Of a DNA stretch of 64,000 bases, positions 22,386 to 35,499 are shown piece after piece. A model generated the notes under the pieces. That model ran no database searches. It saw nothing but the letters and a program-made list of their open reading frames with translations, and was not told the DNA's origin. The stretch's first letter is position 1; every line of letters begins with the position of its first letter. Origin of the DNA: Cryptomeria japonica (lineage: Eukaryota; Streptophyta; Pinopsida; Cupressales; Cupressaceae); contig NC_081410.1 of NCBI RefSeq assembly GCF_030272615.1, positions 257,285,533 through 257,349,532 on the forward strand, written 5' to 3'. The translations under genes were made by a program, and so were the position numbers.

Positions 22386-24490
22386 AAAGTTTGTAACTGT
22401 AATTTGAAATTAGGCTTGTGGAAGCCCACGTAAGGTTTTTCACTAACTTTTTACTATTTTGCAGGTGTCTAACAATTTCTTATAGATTTGGAGTTAACTT
22501 ACGATTTAGTGACTTATTTTCTAGCTTTTTCAAAGTTGGTTAAAAAGAACTCATATTTCCTTTTAGGTAAAAAGAACTTCATTTTTCAATTTGGTGTTCT
22601 AAAAAGTACCTCACTTGTTTTTGGGCTCTAAAAATAATCACATTTTCAAGGTAAAAAGAACAAACAAATCAAACATTTACTTTCTTGCAAAATTAGGATT
22701 CACACCTCAATTTTGGGCTCTAAAAAGAACAACAATCTTTCATTTTCTTGCAAAGGTAAAAAAAAAAGCACAATCAATCTTATTTTTGCAAGTTAAAAAA
22801 AACAATTAACTTGTCCATTCTTACAAAGCAAGTTAATCTTTGCAACGGTTTTCATTTTGCTGACCAGGATTTCCAATTCCTAGATTAGAAAATCATTTGC
22901 TATGAAGGGATAAAATAAACACCATGCTTGTTGGAACAACATTTCCAAGTAGAGGATAGATCACATGGCTATGGAAAGTTAAAAAGAACACTTGTATTTC
23001 GTGTCTTGAAAGTGGTAGGTATATGCTCTCCCCTTAATTGGGTGATCAAAAAGCCAAACCCACTCTTTTTACGCTTTCTTTACTTTCAAGCAATTAATCC
23101 CTTAGAGGGCCTGCCTTCCCAAGCTGCCTTGAGGGGGCCAGTGAGAGGGGAACGACCTAAAGTGGAAACAGGCTAATAATGAGTCCTTTCGATCCACTAT
23201 AAATAAATCATGTTTGTGATGAAAGTTCAAACAACATGTGTTGATAAGTTCATATCGACACTATGTTTCCCCATAAACCCTATGGAGCGTAACCTCTATA
23301 GGCTGGGAACCTTGAGTATTTACAAAGCTGAAAGTGTCGCATGTATGGCCACAAGACCAGAAGCCTTTACTAAAAACCACTTGTACTAGTTGCCAAAATC
23401 CTTCTAGTTGTTGGCACAGGAGGTCAGACCTCTGAAGCGGCTCACACACATACGGTTCCTAGTAGAGATATAAAGTTTGCCATGAGGAGATTTCATGGAA
23501 ACTGGTGCTTGGCTGCCCCGAAGAAGTGAGTGTCGAGGGTGGAGCCAGTGGGGTCAAGCATCTAATTATCCGCTTTGAATAAGCATAGCCTCGGGGGAAA
23601 CTCCATGTGAGATTCATCAACTATTGTCTCAGCCTGGCATAGGGATTTGTACTTGCTTGTGCTTTTTATTTGTTAAAAATTGTGTCTTCTGTGTCTGTAA
23701 CATGTTCCAAATGGTCAAAAATTGAAGAAAATTATCATCTACAAAAGAACAAAATCAACAAATTTCTACAAAAGTGTGATCAAAAGGATAAAACAAAAAG
23801 CATTCCAACGCTTGAAACACCAACTCAAAATTAATGTATCAAAATATCAAAATAATTCTTGAAGTAGGTTTGTCTCTAAAACATCACGTATTTTCAAAAT
23901 AGCTCAAACAACTAGGTTGCTAATCCTACAGGTTATTCCCAAAAGGTTCTATAAACATCAACATTCAACAAGCTATTGATTCAAACATCTTAAGTGCAAA
24001 AATCAACATCCTTGTCAAGTCTCTCATCAGGATAATCAACTCCTCTATCACAAAGCTTAATCAATCTATACTAGGTTCCTAATCTTGGATATATCTTTCC
24101 TATTTTGAACTTAGGTTACATCAAAACCAAAATTGCGGCAACATTGGAATCAAACTTGTAAACTGTCAAATGTTTATATGACTTTTAAATATCACCTTAA
24201 GATAAGAAAACCCAGTTACAAAGCTACTCAGAAGAGAATAAGATTCTTGTATATCAATCACAAGATCTTACTGAAACATAAGACATTCCTACACCGTTTT
24301 CGTCACAACTTACGTTGCTACGATACAGAATTTGACGGTGAAACTCTACAAAGACATGCTTTTCAACAAAGAGACGCTTTATCCCAACGAACAAACAATA
24401 GTGGTAAGATCAATAAAGCATACCTTCCTAAACCAATAATCACCTATTGACCTTGTCCTTGGGAACTTTTGACAACTTTGAAATAAACAC
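22386..24490 (+). other. Gypsy-1 long leader (5' untranslated region)
   Basis: About 2.1 kb separate the repeat array from gag, with no convincing ORF. TTTTTACTATTTTGCAGGTG near 22447-22466 resembles a 3' splice site, which would fit the spliced leaders known in Ogre elements, though this is not shown. Repeated AAAAAGAAC/GGGCTCTAAAAA phrases occur at 22540-22800. A 20-bp block at 23138-23157 and CACTATAAATAAAT at 23195-23208 are conserved in the Gypsy-2 leader. Confidence 0.65.
23138..23208 (+). promoter_or_regulatory. Leader block conserved between Gypsy-1 and Gypsy-2
   Basis: CCAGTGAGAGGGGAACGACC (23138-23157) matches the Gypsy-2 minus-strand sequence at 59658-59677 in 19 of 20 bases. CACTATAAA lies 35-40 bp downstream in both. 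The surrounding leader is otherwise diverged, so selection for an RNA or promoter function is plausible but not shown. Confidence 0.6.
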
Positions 24491-26218
24491 ATGCCAGTTT
24501 GGACTAGAGCCCAACACGAACAACTTAGAAAACAACAACAAATGGAGGAAGAAGATACTCCTATATTCCACACTTTTGGATTTACTGTTGTTGATGATGA
24601 AGCAGTCAATAGCACCATTAGAGATCTTGAGCAAGATTTCAAATTTGATAGGCTAATGGAAAAATTGTTGGCAAAACAAAAAGAAAAATATCTCTTGATG
24701 TTGGCAAAATACAGGGCTAAATTACCACAAGACTTTAACATGGAAAGCTTGAAACAAGATGCGGAGACAAGTAATACCCAAAACATAGATGATCACAATA
24801 ATGAAGTTGTGAACAAAGAAAGTAACAGAGAAACAAGGAAAGAAAGGGAGGATAAAAGAAAAGAGCGTAGTGACAAAAAGACTCAAGAAGAAACAAGGAG
24901 AGAGTATGTACATAATCCCTTATCAAACCTTACTCAACAAATACAAACTCTTCAACAACAAATACAAGACATGCAAAATGGGACAAGTTCCAAAAAGTAT
25001 TCATTAGAAGACATATGCCCATATCCCTTTGATAAAAAGTTAAATATGATACCATTTCCACAACATTGCGAGATCCCTAAATATGACAAATATGATGGAA
25101 AATTTGATCCTCAAGATCACATTAGGGAATTTTGTACCATGAGCATGGAATTTGCTCACGATGAAACTTACCTTATGCATCTTTTTCCTAGGAGTTTAAA
25201 TGGACAATCAATGGAGTGGTTTTCAAGATTACCATCTGGGATCAAATCCTTTGAAGAACTTGTAAATAGATTTATTTCACAATATTCCTACAATATAAGG
25301 AATGAAATAACAATGCTAGATCTTTGCAATGTTAAACAAAAGAATGGTGAATCCTTCATGATGTTTTTACAATGATGGAAATGCATGTTTAATAGGTATC
25401 CCCGGGATGTACCTGATCAAGAAAAAATGGACATATTCATTGATAATCTTATTAGTGAAATGAGTTATCAACTAAGGATAAAATGTCCTCCTTCTTTTGC
25501 CAAAATGATTGAAAATGTTCTGAAAATAGAGAACGTAATGGTAAAGAAAGGAGAACTAAAACTTTACAATAATTCATACAACAACAGTAACAACAACAAT
25601 GACAAACCCAAGTTCTGGTCAAAGAATAGGAATGTCAGCAATGAAGGAAATGATGATAACAATACTGCAAAACAACAACAACCAATTTTCAATATATCAA
25701 GTCAAATCCCAAGCAAAAATAATCTAGAAAACAATAAAGCCAAGTCCTTTTTCTCTAATCCTTGGAGAAAATTCACAAACATTGGAGAATCTTTAGAATC
25801 AGCTCTAAAAACTTTGCTTGCTAACAAATTGATTGTTTTACCAAAAGCAAGAATTTATGAACCACCCATCAAGCCAAATTGGTGGAATGACAATCATTTT
25901 TGCAATTACCATTAGAATAAAGGACACCTAACAAATGATTGTCAAAGATTGAAACACATTATCCAAGATCTAATTGATAATGGAACCATCACAGTGGATA
26001 GCCATAAGACAAATGAATCTCACTTAGCTTTTAAAACTCCACTTCTGAACTATGATAAAGGGAAAACCAAAGTTAACAAAAATCCATCTTCAGAACCAAC
26101 CAACGTTATCATTGTTAACAAAAATCCATCTTCAGAACCAACCAACGTTATCACAAGAAGCAAAGCAAAGGTAACCTTTCCAGGTATAGCAAAAGACCCA
26201 ACGTCTACATCACAATAA
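24491..26218 (+). pseudogene. Gypsy-1 gag, in one frame with nonsense codons
   Basis: From the ATG at 24491 the frame is open for 294 residues to a TGA (25376-25378), then to a TAG at 25913-25915, then to TAA codons at 26216-26221. The N-terminal 150 residues are charged and coiled-coil-like (KEREDKRKERSDKKTQEE). The gag core follows: FPQHCEIPKYDKYDGKFDPQ, MEWFSRLPSGIKSFEELVNRF and MLDLCNVKQKNGESF. The TGA replaces an Arg seen in Gypsy-2 (LQRWRKMF). The zinc-knuckle-like segment CNYH*NKGHLTNDC carries the TAG and its first Cys pair is not standard. The particle-forming role is inferred from the family. Confidence 0.85.
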
Positions 26219-26290
26219 TACAATTTAGTAGAGCAATTACAATGAATACCCGCTCAAATATCAATTCTAGAACTTCTCAAAGTTTCACCT

Positions 26291-26806
26291 ATGCATAAAG
26301 AAAGTTTGGAGAAAGCTTTAGTGGAAACAACGGTTTCAAAAGATTTGGATGTAGATCAATTCCAAAACATGGTAGGATATCTTATAGCTCCTCATTGCTT
26401 ATCATTTTTTGAAAATGATGATGCATCCTTACAACATCCTCACAATGCTCATTTACATGTTGAAGTCTCCATTAATAAAACTCATGTCAAATGTGTACTC
26501 ATAGATGGAGGAGCAGGCTTAAATATTTGTGCATTAAGTTTGATAAAAGCTTTGGGATATTCAAAGAATGCAGTGGACCCGAAAAAGAAAATAACCATCA
26601 AGGCTTACGATGAAGCAGAACATTCTTCTAAAGGAACTATTGTGCTACCAATAAGGATAGGACCTGTGGAAAAGGATACATTGTGTCAAGTTTTAGATTT
26701 GAATCTCTCCTACAACATTCTTTTAGGAAGACCATGGATTCACAAGATGCAAGCAGTTCCTTCTACATACCATCAATGTGTAAAATTTCCTCATGAAGGA
26801 AAATAA
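26291..26806 (+). pseudogene. Gypsy-1 aspartic protease
   Basis: It is in the same frame as gag. VKCVLIDGGAGLNICALSL puts the catalytic Asp in D-G-G-A at about 26504-26515. YNILLGRPWIHKMQAVPST (about 26710-26765) is the characteristic C-terminal LGRPW motif of gypsy proteases. The open stretch ends at a TAA (26804-26806), after which the same frame stays open for 704 residues. It matures the polyprotein. Confidence 0.85.
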
Positions 26807-26845
26807 ATCACTATAATTGTAGATTCTAGTCAATATTGTAATAAT

Positions 26846-28960
26846 TTGAAGCCAACACAAGATACCACAGTTCCACATAACAGAGAATCAGTATATCCTA
26901 CCAAGGAAATTCAAACAAAGTTATGGGAAAATTTTGAAGAAAAGCTCAAGTTAAATGATGAAGCAATGGGAAAGTATTCTTTGAATAATTTTCCACTTTC
27001 CCCTAAGTCATATGGAAAACCTACAGATATTCAATCAAAATCATCAGGAAAATCAAAACATATGTTTAAAGGGACATTTGTTAGTGCTGGAACTCTTAAA
27101 GAAGAAAATGAAGACAAAAGCATTCTTGATTGGTTATACAAGGATGAAGATAAAACTATAGCAACAGCAACAGAAGTCAATATTCCCATAAAACAATATG
27201 GCAAAGGATATGAAATAATGCAAAAGATGGGATATGAAGGAAAAGGACCAATTGGCAAGCTACATCAAGGTATTTCAGAACCTATTTGTCTGCATTCACA
27301 ATCCATAAAAGATAAATCTGGGTTAGGATATCTGAAGTCTAATCAAAAGCAACACAATACTCAACAACAAAAATGGAGAAAGAAATCAGTTCCTAAAGGA
27401 GACAATTGGCAAGAAAAAATACATCAAGCGGCCAAAATAGTAACCAGTAAACAAAAAGAGCAAGAGGAACATGAAAAGAAAGAAGAGGAGATTATCATCC
27501 CAGGGAATGAAAAATCTTGTCAGCAAGTCCTAGAAATACAAACAAAAGAAAAATCTGAACAAGATATTCTAGAAGCAGTAAAAATAGAAAAGACAGAAAT
27601 CAAAGAACTTTTTGTACCATATGACATTCCAGTATGGTATAGTAGAGTAATCTTAGATCAGAATTTAGAAACAGATTCCAATGAGTATGAATGGGGACTA
27701 GATGCCTTATCTACTACATCAATTAAAGAACACAATGAAGATCAAGCAGCTATTACAAAAGAAGACTTGTCTATTACAGAACAAAAGATAAAATTAGAAA
27801 GGAGACAAGAGAAACTCAGAATTCAGAGAAAAGAGGCATATGCAAAAAGAAAAGAGAATGACAAAAACAGCGACACAATGCCACAAGAAGTGCAAACAAG
27901 AATCAGATATGCAAGAACCATAGAAGAAATAAGATATCATCCAGTTGGATTAACTATTAGTCCAGAAGAAGCTAAGTTTGAAAGGAGAGAAAATCTGTTA
28001 AAAGAATCCTCTTTAACATGTACACAAGTCTATCAACTCCAAACTGCAAATGGAGTCAATCAGGAAGAAATTTGCAATACCAAAGACGTGTGTCTTGATA
28101 TAATCCATTCATTTAAGGGACAAGCGTCAATTGAAGAACCACTTGAGTATGAACTACAAAATGCTAATATTAATCTTGTTAAGACTAATTCGGAAAATCT
28201 TGAGAAAGACAATTCTCAAAAACATTCAATCTATGACAATACCTATTCTATGATAAATTATGATCATTATGTCATGAATGTTGAAACACCTAATGATGAC
28301 AGTGATTATGATTTACCCCTTCTTCATCCTGAACTAATTGATTGGGATAATTTAGATAACCCTGAACTAAATCTCTTTTCCAATGATCATGACTTAGCTA
28401 TATACCTTAACGCTATTGAACCCATACCACCTAAGATATCTTCCACTACAGAATCAAGTGATGTTTCTCATAGACAGGAGAATACCAAACTTTCCAGTCA
28501 CAAAAATGAAATAAAACAAGGAAAGAGACCTATTGTTGAAAACTATTTCATGGCAACGTTAGATCAATCAAAAGAGAAAATAAAGGGTGTATCTGATGGT
28601 GAAAACCTCCTTGAGGTGCTAGAAGATGGAAAGTTTGACATTTTTCCTGCATATTTTCAAGAGAGATCTGCTATCCTGATAGAACCAACAGAAGTAGTAA
28701 ACATTGATACATCTATGGATCCTAAAATACTTCATTTTGTTGCCTCATTATCAGAAAGAGAGAGGAAAGAATACATGGAATTCTTTAAACAGAGGCAAAT
28801 AAATTTTGCTTGGTCTTATGCAGATATGCTAGGACTTAACCCAGATCTTATCATGCATCATCTTAATGTGGATTTAAAAGAAAAACCTATTAAACAAAAG
28901 CTAAGAAAGATGCACCCACATATTGCTCTCCTTGTAAAAACTGAGCTCAAGAAACTATGA
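26846..28960 (+). pseudogene. Gypsy-1 protease-RT linker with G-patch, start of RT
   Basis: This open stretch of 704 residues is the longest in the window. YGKGYEIMQKMGYEGKG to SGLGY (about 27197-27332) is a G-patch domain, a Gly-rich RNA-binding module also present next to the protease in some retroviral and Tat-lineage polyproteins. A long Lys/Glu-rich linker follows. The RT fingers begin near residue 640 with INFAWSYADMLGLNPDLIMH and IKQKLRKMHPHIALLVKTEL. The frame ends at 28958-28960, where a small indel shifts RT into another frame. Confidence 0.85.
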
Positions 28961-28961
28961 A

Positions 28962-29640
28962 GTGGGTCTCATAAGACCAGTGGCTTATCTAGAATGGGTT
29001 TCAAGTATTATACCAGTATCAAAACTAGATAAAAGCATAAGGGTTTGTATAGATTTCACAGATCTGAATAAAGCATGTCCAAAAGATGATTTCCTGTTAC
29101 CAAACATTGATATCATAGTGGACTTATCGGCAGGACATGAGATGTTTTCATTAATGGATGGCTTCTCAGGATATAATCAAATAAGAATTGCACCTAAAGA
29201 TCAATAAAAGACAGCTTTCACCTATGCATGGGGAACATACTGTTGGAATGTTATGCCATTTAGGCTTAAGAATACAAGAGTGACTTATCAAAGGGCTATG
29301 ACGACAATTTTTCATTACATGATGCATACATTTATGGAAGATTATGTCGATGACATACTTGCAAAATCTCACACAAGAAAAGAACATTTGAACATTTTAA
29401 GCAATATTTTTGACAAGCTAGAAAGATATCAATTGAGATTAAATCCAAAGAAATGTGCATTCGGGGTAACCTCTGGAAAGCTCCTTGGGTACATTATATC
29501 ATCTCGTGGCATTGAAGTCGATCCTGGAAAAGTTAAGGCTATTATGGAGATGGAATCATCTAAGAACATAAGTCAATTGCGATCTTTACAAGGTTGCAAT
29601 CAATCAGATGATTTGTGTCCCAATTGGCCGATAAATGTCT
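28962..29640 (+). pseudogene. Gypsy-1 reverse transcriptase
   Basis: GLIRPVAYLEWVSSIIPVSK, CIDFTDLNKACPKDDF and MFSLMDGFSGYNQI (catalytic Asp) come before a TAA at 29205-29207. The next part (29208-29600) has FTYAWGTYCWNVMPF, EDYVDDILAKS (intact YVDD at about 29343-29354) and LNPKKCAFGVTSGKLLGYI. A frameshift near 29597 breaks the connection to RNase H. Inactivation is by one nonsense codon and two shifts, with the catalytic residues intact. Confidence 0.87.
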
Positions 29641-30180
29641 TCCCTTTACCCATCTTCTACATAAAAATGTTCCATTCAAATGGGATCTAACATGTGAAGA
29701 AGCTTTCTTGCAAATAAAAGAATATCTTATGAGTCCTCCAGTACTAATATCACCAAACAAAGGGAAACCCTTGTTACTTTATGTCTTAGCAACAAGTGTA
29801 TCATTAGGCGCTCTCCTAGCTCAGCATGATGATGAAGGAAAAGAAAGAGCAGTTTATTATATCAGCAAAAGACTTATTGGATATGAGTTAAATTATTCAT
29901 CAATTGAAAAGATATGTCTAGCAGTTGTATTTGCAAGTCAGAAGCTATGACATTATATGTTGATTCATTCTATAAAACTAATAGCAAAGATAGATCCTCT
30001 CAAATATTTATCGAGCAAGTCAACATTAACGGGGAGACTAGCCAAATGGGTTATGATACTGAGTGAATTTGACATAGAATATGTTGATCGGAAAGCCATC
30101 AAGGGACAAGTCATTACTGATCAATTAGCTGATGCACCTCTACAAAATGACATGCCTTTGCACATCGAATTTCCTGATGC
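29615..30180 (+). pseudogene. Gypsy-1 first RNase H (retroviral type)
   Basis: PFKWDLTCEEAFLQIKEYL, LLLYVLATSVSLGALLAQ and KERAVYYISKRLIGYELNYS form the usual gypsy RNase H start. The expected catalytic Asp in the first strand (VTDSSLG in Gypsy-2) is absent here (ATSVSLG). A TGA at 29948-29950 falls where Gypsy-2 has Arg (KLRHYML). The region ends in AKWVMILSEFDIEYVDRKAI. Loss of the Asp is compatible with the second RNase H having taken over. Confidence 0.78.
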
Positions 30181-30189
30181 AGATATCTT

Positions 30190-30661
30190 GACAGTAAGTA
30201 CAAACTTTTGGGAATTGTACTTTGATGGTTCTTATACTCAATATGGATCAAGTGCAGGAATCTTTTTTATCACACCTCAAGGACATACAATTCCGAAATC
30301 ATATAGATTGCGATTTCCATGCACCAATAATACTGTAGAGTATGAAGCATTGGCTATAGGGCTCAAAATGGCCATTGAATGGAATGTCAAAGAACTACAT
30401 GTCTATGGTGATTCACAACTTGTCATTAATCAAATAAATGATGAATATCAAACAAAGGATGATAAGATTATGCCATACAAACAGCTAGTGGAGGAATTTA
30501 AAGGACATTTTAAAGAAATCACATTCACCCAGATTCCCAGAAATGAGAATAAAGCAGTAGATGCAATGGCTACAATAGCATCTCTCTTGCAAAATAACGA
30601 GAATCAACAACGTTATGAATTTCTTGTGGAAAATATCTTAACCCCTACCATTCAACCCTAG
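30190..30661 (+). pseudogene. Gypsy-1 second, archaeal-type RNase H
   Basis: WELYFDGSYTQYGSSAGIFF (catalytic Asp), NNTVEYEALAIGLKMAIEW (Glu), HVYGDSQLVINQINDEYQ (Asp) and NENKAVDAMATIAS (Asp) show all four expected acidic positions. This duplicated RNase H is the hallmark of the Tat/Ogre lineage. The stretch 29957-30661 is open for 234 residues and includes the tether. This domain is well preserved here. Confidence 0.87.
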
Positions 30662-30748
30662 CATACCTATCAAATTTGCCATAAATTAGGAACCAGTCAA
30701 TCCTTATACGGTCAAACCTACCAATATTTAAAAGATCATATCCTTCCT

Positions 30749-31960
30749 TTGGAATTATCTCATAATCAACGAAGAAACTGTATCCGTCAGTCCTCTCGCT
30801 ATACCATTATTGCTGATATCCTATATAGGTGTGGTCTAGATGGTACATTGTTGAGATTTCTTGAAAAAGATGAATCTGAGAGAGTTCTTAATGACATTCA
30901 TGTGGGTATTTGTGGTACACACTCAAGTGGTTTAACATTGGCTAAGAAACTTATTCGTATGGGTTACTTTTGGCCTACTATAGAAAGAGACTCATTCACC
31001 TATGCTAGAAAGTGTAAACAATGTCAAATTCATGGAAATCTAATTCATGCACCAGCACAAGAGTTATATCCTATGACAGGATCATGGCCATTTTCACAGT
31101 GGGGCCTGGATTTGGTAGGCAAGATCAATCCCTCATCCTCTAACGGCCATAAATTCATTCTAGTTGCTACTGAATATTTTACTAAATGGATTGAAGTAGT
31201 GCCTTTAACAAAAGTGATAGGAAAACAAATATCCTCATTCATCTTGAATTATATAATCTGTCGCTATGGAGTTCCTATGACCATTATCAATGATAATGGA
31301 AGACCATCCAAAAATCAAGACGTGAAAGAGCTATGTGAACAGTTTCATATCCAACATAGATTCTCTACTCCATATTATCCACAAGGTAATGGTCAAGCTG
31401 AGGCATCAAACAAAACTATCTTGAAAATCTTGAAGAAAACAATCAATGAAGCTGGAAAAGACTGGCACATTCAGCTAAATCTCACTCTTTGGGCATACCG
31501 AACTAGTGTCCGCACTCCAACAGGGGCAACTCCATATTGTTTGGTCTATGGATCAGAAGCTATATTACCTATAGAAGTAGAGATACCTTTTCTACAAGTA
31601 TCCTTGCATGGTCTTATACCAGAAGAAGAACAAAGAGTCTCTCGACTCCAGGAACTAGAACCGATTTAGGAATGTCACCAAAATGCAACAGACCATTTGA
31701 AAGTATACCAACAAAGAATGGCAAGAAGCTATAACCACAAAGTCAAGCCGCGCACTTTCCAAATTAGAGACATAGTTCTAAGGGAGAATCCGAGAAATCA
31801 GCAAGACCGAGAAAAGAAGGGAAAATTTGAACCAAATTGGCTAGGACCTTTTGTCATAATAGCAACATATGGATCAGGAGCATACAAGTTATCTACCCCT
31901 GAAGGTGATTGGTTTGATGAACCTATCAACTCTATCCATCTCAAGAAATTCTATGCTTGA
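30749..31960 (+). pseudogene. Gypsy-1 integrase
   Basis: The HHCC zinc site is seen in IHVGICGTHSSG and CKQCQIHGN. The catalytic triad is present in SQWGLDLVGK, TIINDNGRPSKNQ and PQGNGQAEASNK (D, D, E). The core is open at 30749-31669 (306 residues), then a TAG. The C-terminal part overlaps in another frame (31697-31960), with NWLGPFVIIATYGSGAYKL, the GPF/Y module. No chromodomain is visible, as expected for Tat elements. One stop or shift separates the two parts. Confidence 0.87.
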
Positions 31961-32884
31961 GATGTAAAGTCCTGAAAAAAAAATCAATAAAAAGCATATA
32001 AAGTCCTTAAAAACTCAATAAAAAGTACATATAAATACAACAAAAATGCAATAAATTTAGATGGTGAAAACCTGGTAAATAGGCACTGTCTAAAAAGTGA
32101 GTTCCTCCATCCATGAGATCGCTTTGTGCACCTATCCACTCCATCCTCTCGCACTTATCACTTCCATCTATCTTATCTTATCCATCCCATCTTTCGCATA
32201 CATTTTCTCTGAACCATTTAGCAAGAAATATGCAGCTTACCAACAATTATTAATCTTTGACATACTTGTCGTAGTCACTGTCTTAGATCTTATCAGAATC
32301 AATCAATCTGCATTTGTTTCTTGTCATGGTTTGGATATTGATCATTTCATATATCCATAATAATTTTTGTTTCCGCTGGGGGCAAAATCCTAATTCCTTT
32401 TGCTAAGGTGATCTTTTGAATCTTTGAAAAATCCAAAACATTCAGAAAACTTTTTTAAAAAACCAAAAATATCTAGGGTTTTGAAAACAAATAATGGTCA
32501 ACAAAGCAACAAAAATCAAGGCATTTCATCAACAACTGAATCATGCAACTTAGAAACCAAAGAATAAACTAACAAGTAACAAAGGGTTATCAAAGATCAT
32601 TCATCAAGATTATTATATCAGTTAATATTTATCATTTGCAAATGAAAAATCAAAAATATTTATCATTTGCATCATGTAAGTTATTACCATCATATCATTA
32701 TTCATCTACTCATTTGCATCCATAAAATCAAAGCATATAAGCATATAGAACATCATCAAATAGAATAACATGCATAAATAAAAGCATCATCATATAGAAT
32801 CCATGTTTGCATATAGATCATCATAAAATAATAAAAGTCTAAGTATACAATGATATCCAATAAACAATACAAATGCTCCAAATC
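31961..32884. other. Gypsy-1 noncoding spacer between integrase and antisense ORF
   Basis: It is AT-rich with no supported gene. GGTGAAAACCTGGTAAATAG at 32063-32082 is conserved in Gypsy-2 at the equivalent place. CATCATATAGAA/GCATATA phrases recur at 32640-32830. Confidence 0.7.
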
Positions 32885-34975
32885 AAGTCACGGCTGTCCT
32901 GTACCACTACCACCTGACTCTGTCTGTCTCTATGGCTGTGGGTGAGAAGATCCTCTAGATGCCTATCTACCATGCTCACCACTCCTTTGAGGAGGTCCCA
33001 TGACCCCACCACTACTAGTATCTATCAACACGGTGGTCTGATAACTACCTACTCTCTGGCTCTCTGCAACTGCCTCCTCATATCATCATCGCCAGTAGGA
33101 AGTCTCCTTCCCGACTCGAAATAATGCTCTAATAGTGTCTGCTGAGAGAGTACCTGATCCAACCTACTGAATATGATCTAGAAGACCCTAAGTATCTAGT
33201 TGTCTCCTAATAGTTGTGTCTCTCTCAGTCATAAGAGTTTGTATCTGTGCTTGAAGCTGATCAATCTGTGCTCTCAGACTATCAATAGTATCATGCCCTG
33301 GCACATCATGCTATGGTATAACCACATCTGGCATATCCTGCACTAGTGCAACCTGCTCTGGTAAATCCTGTTGTGGTGCATGAACCCCAATCCCCTCCCC
33401 ACCAACCTGTCCAACTGCTGGAATCTCAGTCCGAGTAACTCTCCGAACTCGTCGTCTAATCAAGGGAACATGATCCTCAGGATCCTCATCATCGCCACCA
33501 TGAGCTGCAATAACCCTAGGATCTAGCTGAATCAGTCCAAAATCAATACCTCTCCCGCAACCCCCATCCAATCCAGTCACCCTGCCCCTATCACTGGCAA
33601 TCCTCTAGGTGATCTCATCCCTACCCTGCCAGTATCCCTCCCAATCCGTCCAATATCTCTCCCACCCATAGGATGTGGTCTCTCAATCTTGCCAACCGGT
33701 CCAAATGGTCCTGGACTCTCAATCGTCGTCCTCTCCATCCAGGCCCACCACCACCACCACCTCCATCCCCACCATCATCTCCACCTCTCCCAGCCTCATG
33801 CGTATCTCTAAGCTCTCATCTTCATCCCCATCTCTTTCTAACAGGATCATCTGAATCATCATCATCATCTCCTGAGCTAGGAGGAGGATATGTCAAATCT
33901 ATAATCTAAAGAAATCGATGAGCTAATAAATACTAAGCATACTCTGTAGTAACCCCAGGATCTAGAATGTGTAATCTCATATCATATGCCACTCTTAGAG
34001 TAGCAACAAACTCTGCATGAGCAATCTCAAATGACAAAGATGGTCCCCAATCTCGCCTATCTCTGTATCGCCGAGCATAAATCGTCACACTAGTAGGCAT
34101 AGGCTGAATGATACCAAACTGTCTCAAAATCTGACCAATCAAATGTCACTCAGCAATGAAGGGTGTATGACCAATGAGATATCTACTCTACATGATAAAT
34201 GGTAATGTCTGTGCATCTTCCATCCATGGCTCACAATCAACATATGGTCTCCAAGTGATGCTATCCAAAGAGTCAAGAACCCAACGCCAATACTCCATAT
34301 TACCCAGATTGGGTCTGTGATGGATAGGCCAAGTAACAGCAATGTGCTCCCAGCACCAGATCTACAATAACGTGCATCCTATAGAAAAACTAGCACTCTC
34401 ATCATACACAACCTGGTGAAGATCATGATATAAATGTGCTAGCATACAAACACCCCAAGCATATCGTGTATGATGTTGCATCATACTCAGTAGAACCTGA
34501 CCCCATCCAACCAATAAACCTTGAGATCGCCTATCAGGACATATAAATCCCCCAATCAAACTAGCAAGAATAACAGGAAGAGTCTCATAGTACATCACCA
34601 TATCTACCCATCAGATCTCTCCTCTACTGATGCTCTCATCAGCAAAAATGACTCTGCAAGCCTCGGTCCCAACGTGATCCTGATAATCATACTGCACTAG
34701 CTCCCTAGTCACTAGGATATGTAGAATCTTGTAGACATCCTCTAGGGTAACACTAATCTCACCCTTTGGTAGGTGGAAAGTGTTATGCTCACTATGCCAT
34801 CTCTCGGCTAATGCAGTCAACAAACCTCTGTTATGCATAATCTCTGGCATAAACAATAAATGACGTAAACCACAGGCATCTATGTGTCTAATCTCAGCCT
34901 GGGATAACTCTGGAACTAAATGACGTATGGTTGGTAATTTCTCCCGACACTGGAGAACATCACGTTTTTCCTAAT
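32885..34975 (-). pseudogene. Gypsy-1 antisense ORF: plant mobile domain (PMD) protein, broken
   Basis: It lies on the strand opposite gag-pol. One frame covers about 34960-33930 with several stops. Landmarks are LLTALAERWHSEHNTFHL, GEISVTLEDVYKILHILVTR, ILASLIGGFICPD and WGVCMLAHLYHDLHQVVYD. The WERWHxExxTFHLPxGExxxTLEDV pattern is the plant mobile domain known from MAIN/MAIL1 relatives and from plant transposons. After a shift near 33600-33900 the C-terminal part is Gly/Asp/Pro-rich (DDDDDSDD), then charged and coiled-coil-like. Gypsy-2 carries a homologue in the same relative place (44940-46808). The function in the element is unknown. Confidence 0.78.
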
Positions 34976-34984
34976 TTTTAAAAA

Positions 34985-35410
34985 AGAGAAATCAATCAAT
35001 CATCATAATCTATCTATAAATCAAATCAAACTCAATCAATCATCATTAGCTATCTATCAATCAAATCAAACTGAATCAGTCATCAATTATCAAATTTATC
35101 AAATCAAATTGAAGCAACTTAAGCTATCAAATTATTTTAAACCTATCAATCAGGGTTTACTATCAATCACTGAGTTTACTCAGAACTCTGCTAAGCTCTT
35201 GCATCAGAAACTAAATCAGTTTCGTAGAGCTACTCAATCAAGCTAAACAAAGTTACTCAATCATCAAATCTATCAATCAAGCTAATCAAAGCTACTCAAT
35301 CATCCAATTTATCACTCAAGTTAATCAAAGCCACTTTATCAACCAAGCTACTCAAAGCTACTCGATCGTGCAATCAAAGCTATCTATCAATCATGCAGTC
35401 ACTCAATCAA
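34985..35410 (-). repeat. GATTGA-rich quasi-repeats upstream of the Gypsy-1 antisense ORF
   Basis: On the plus strand, phrases such as ATCAATCATCATAATCTATC and CAATCAAGCTAATCAAAGC recur every 35-55 bp with variation. On the antisense-ORF coding strand this lies between the GCGC repeats and the ORF. Confidence 0.65.
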
Positions 35411-35499
35411 GACTCTATTTAATCAATAATGTGTATTACACATATTAAATCTAATCATAAAAAGTGATTTTAAAACTTCGCACTTATCAAAAATACCAA

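Noticed and set aside
24379-24786. 135-codon minus-strand ORF in the Gypsy-1 leader and gag start
   Set aside because: It overlaps the gag coding strand in antisense, is Cys/Ser-rich by composition, and has no counterpart in Gypsy-2.
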